Assembly (NCBI GenBank): GCA_021828405.1
Contig: JAKARZ010000049.1
Coordinates: 1 to 13,159 of the forward strand
Direction of reading: 5' to 3'
Origin: Bacillota bacterium
GTDB lineage: Bacteria > Bacillota_E > Sulfobacillia > Sulfobacillales > JAIMBI01
Length of the DNA stretch: 13,159 bases
Positions 13,082 to 13,159 of the stretch are shown here, in pieces (the stretch's first letter is position 1; each line of letters starts with the position of its first letter). Position numbers and translations under genes: made by a program. Below the pieces are notes generated by a model, which was given only the letters and a program-made list of their open reading frames with translations, had not been told where the DNA came from and made no database searches.

Positions 13082-13159
13082 GGGGTCAGCCGGTCCTCAA
13101 AGTAGATGACCAACTGGCCCAGAATCTCGCCCCAGTTCGGCAGACGGTTCGTCCACTTC
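13033..13159 (-). mobile_element. IS256-family insertion sequence, one end, cut by the window edge
   Basis: The stretch from about 13033 begins GGGACTGTCAAGGGTCGTGT and continues with GTAAACTCC, a pattern typical of IS256-family terminal repeats. It is followed by the transposase C-terminus on the minus strand. The other end and the target duplication lie outside the window, so the exact boundary (about 13033-13035) cannot be proved. Confidence 0.7.
13069..13159 (-). CDS. IS256-family transposase, C-terminal fragment
   Basis: The minus strand encodes the final 29 residues and a TAA stop. KWTNRLPNWGEILGQLVIYF is followed by EDRLTPYLK. The NWGEIL-QL-IYFE-RL pattern is characteristic of the end of IS256-family (mutator-type) transposases, which cut and paste DNA with a DDE active site lying outside this window. 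The stop lies about 35 bases from the element tip, as is usual. Confidence 0.8.
   Translation of the reverse strand, partial: KWTNRLPNWGEILGQLVIYFEDRLTPYLK

Noticed and set aside
1..13159. CRISPR array or phage-defence gene cluster
   Set aside because: No regularly spaced repeats and no Cas, restriction, toxin-antitoxin or other defence-type domain are recognisable in the window.

Overview
The window is a GC-rich stretch of bacterial chromosome. Ribosome binding sites are strong and close to AAGGAGG. A terminator-type T-box leader controls a biosynthetic operon, and the isocitrate dehydrogenase is of the long, Thermus-like kind. These traits suggest a high-GC Bacillota lineage (Sulfobacillia, Symbiobacteria or Limnochordia type) or a Chloroflexota relative. 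I cannot fix the taxon from the sequence alone.

Layout. Positions 1-126 look like the outer end of an IS21-family element. Positions 127-584 hold no gene I can support. Positions 585-1068 are a short, internally deleted IS630-family element with both terminal repeats. A tRNA-Arg(CCU) on the minus strand (1210-1285) is followed by its terminator. Positions 1286-1741 are non-coding but rich in nested hairpins. The minus strand then carries a winged-helix regulator (1742-2104), isocitrate dehydrogenase (2193-3650) and a DUF6671 protein (3855-4733), the last with a good promoter. A small two-helix membrane protein with a zinc ribbon (5074-5403, plus) converges on a minus-strand cluster. In transcription order that cluster is a 75-residue unknown protein (7459-7686), MtnA of the methionine salvage pathway (6380-7459), and an unknown protein with a histidine-rich tail (5433-6287).

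The best-understood part is 7803-9883 on the plus strand: promoter, T-box riboswitch with a probable tyrosine specifier (UAU), intrinsic terminator, DAHP synthase and prephenate dehydrogenase. These are the first common step and the tyrosine-branch step of aromatic amino acid synthesis. Both enzymes appear to lack the domains usually used for feedback inhibition, so tRNA-Tyr charging, read at transcription, may be the main control.

Downstream lie a membrane-anchored diguanylate cyclase with intact GGDEF and inhibitory-site motifs (10103-11737, plus), a CGNR zinc-finger regulator (11876-12427, minus), and a divergent metallo-beta-lactamase-fold gene (12566 onward, plus). A 29-base dyad lies between the last two. 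The metallo-beta-lactamase-fold gene is cut near 13033 by the end of an IS256-family element, whose transposase C-terminus (13069-13159, minus) runs off the window.

No wholly new multi-gene system is evident. The leads most worth following are the tyrosine T-box operon with allostery-poor enzymes, two unassigned structured regions (1596-1742 and 9941-10018), the dyad at 12510-12538, and the unknown genes around mtnA.
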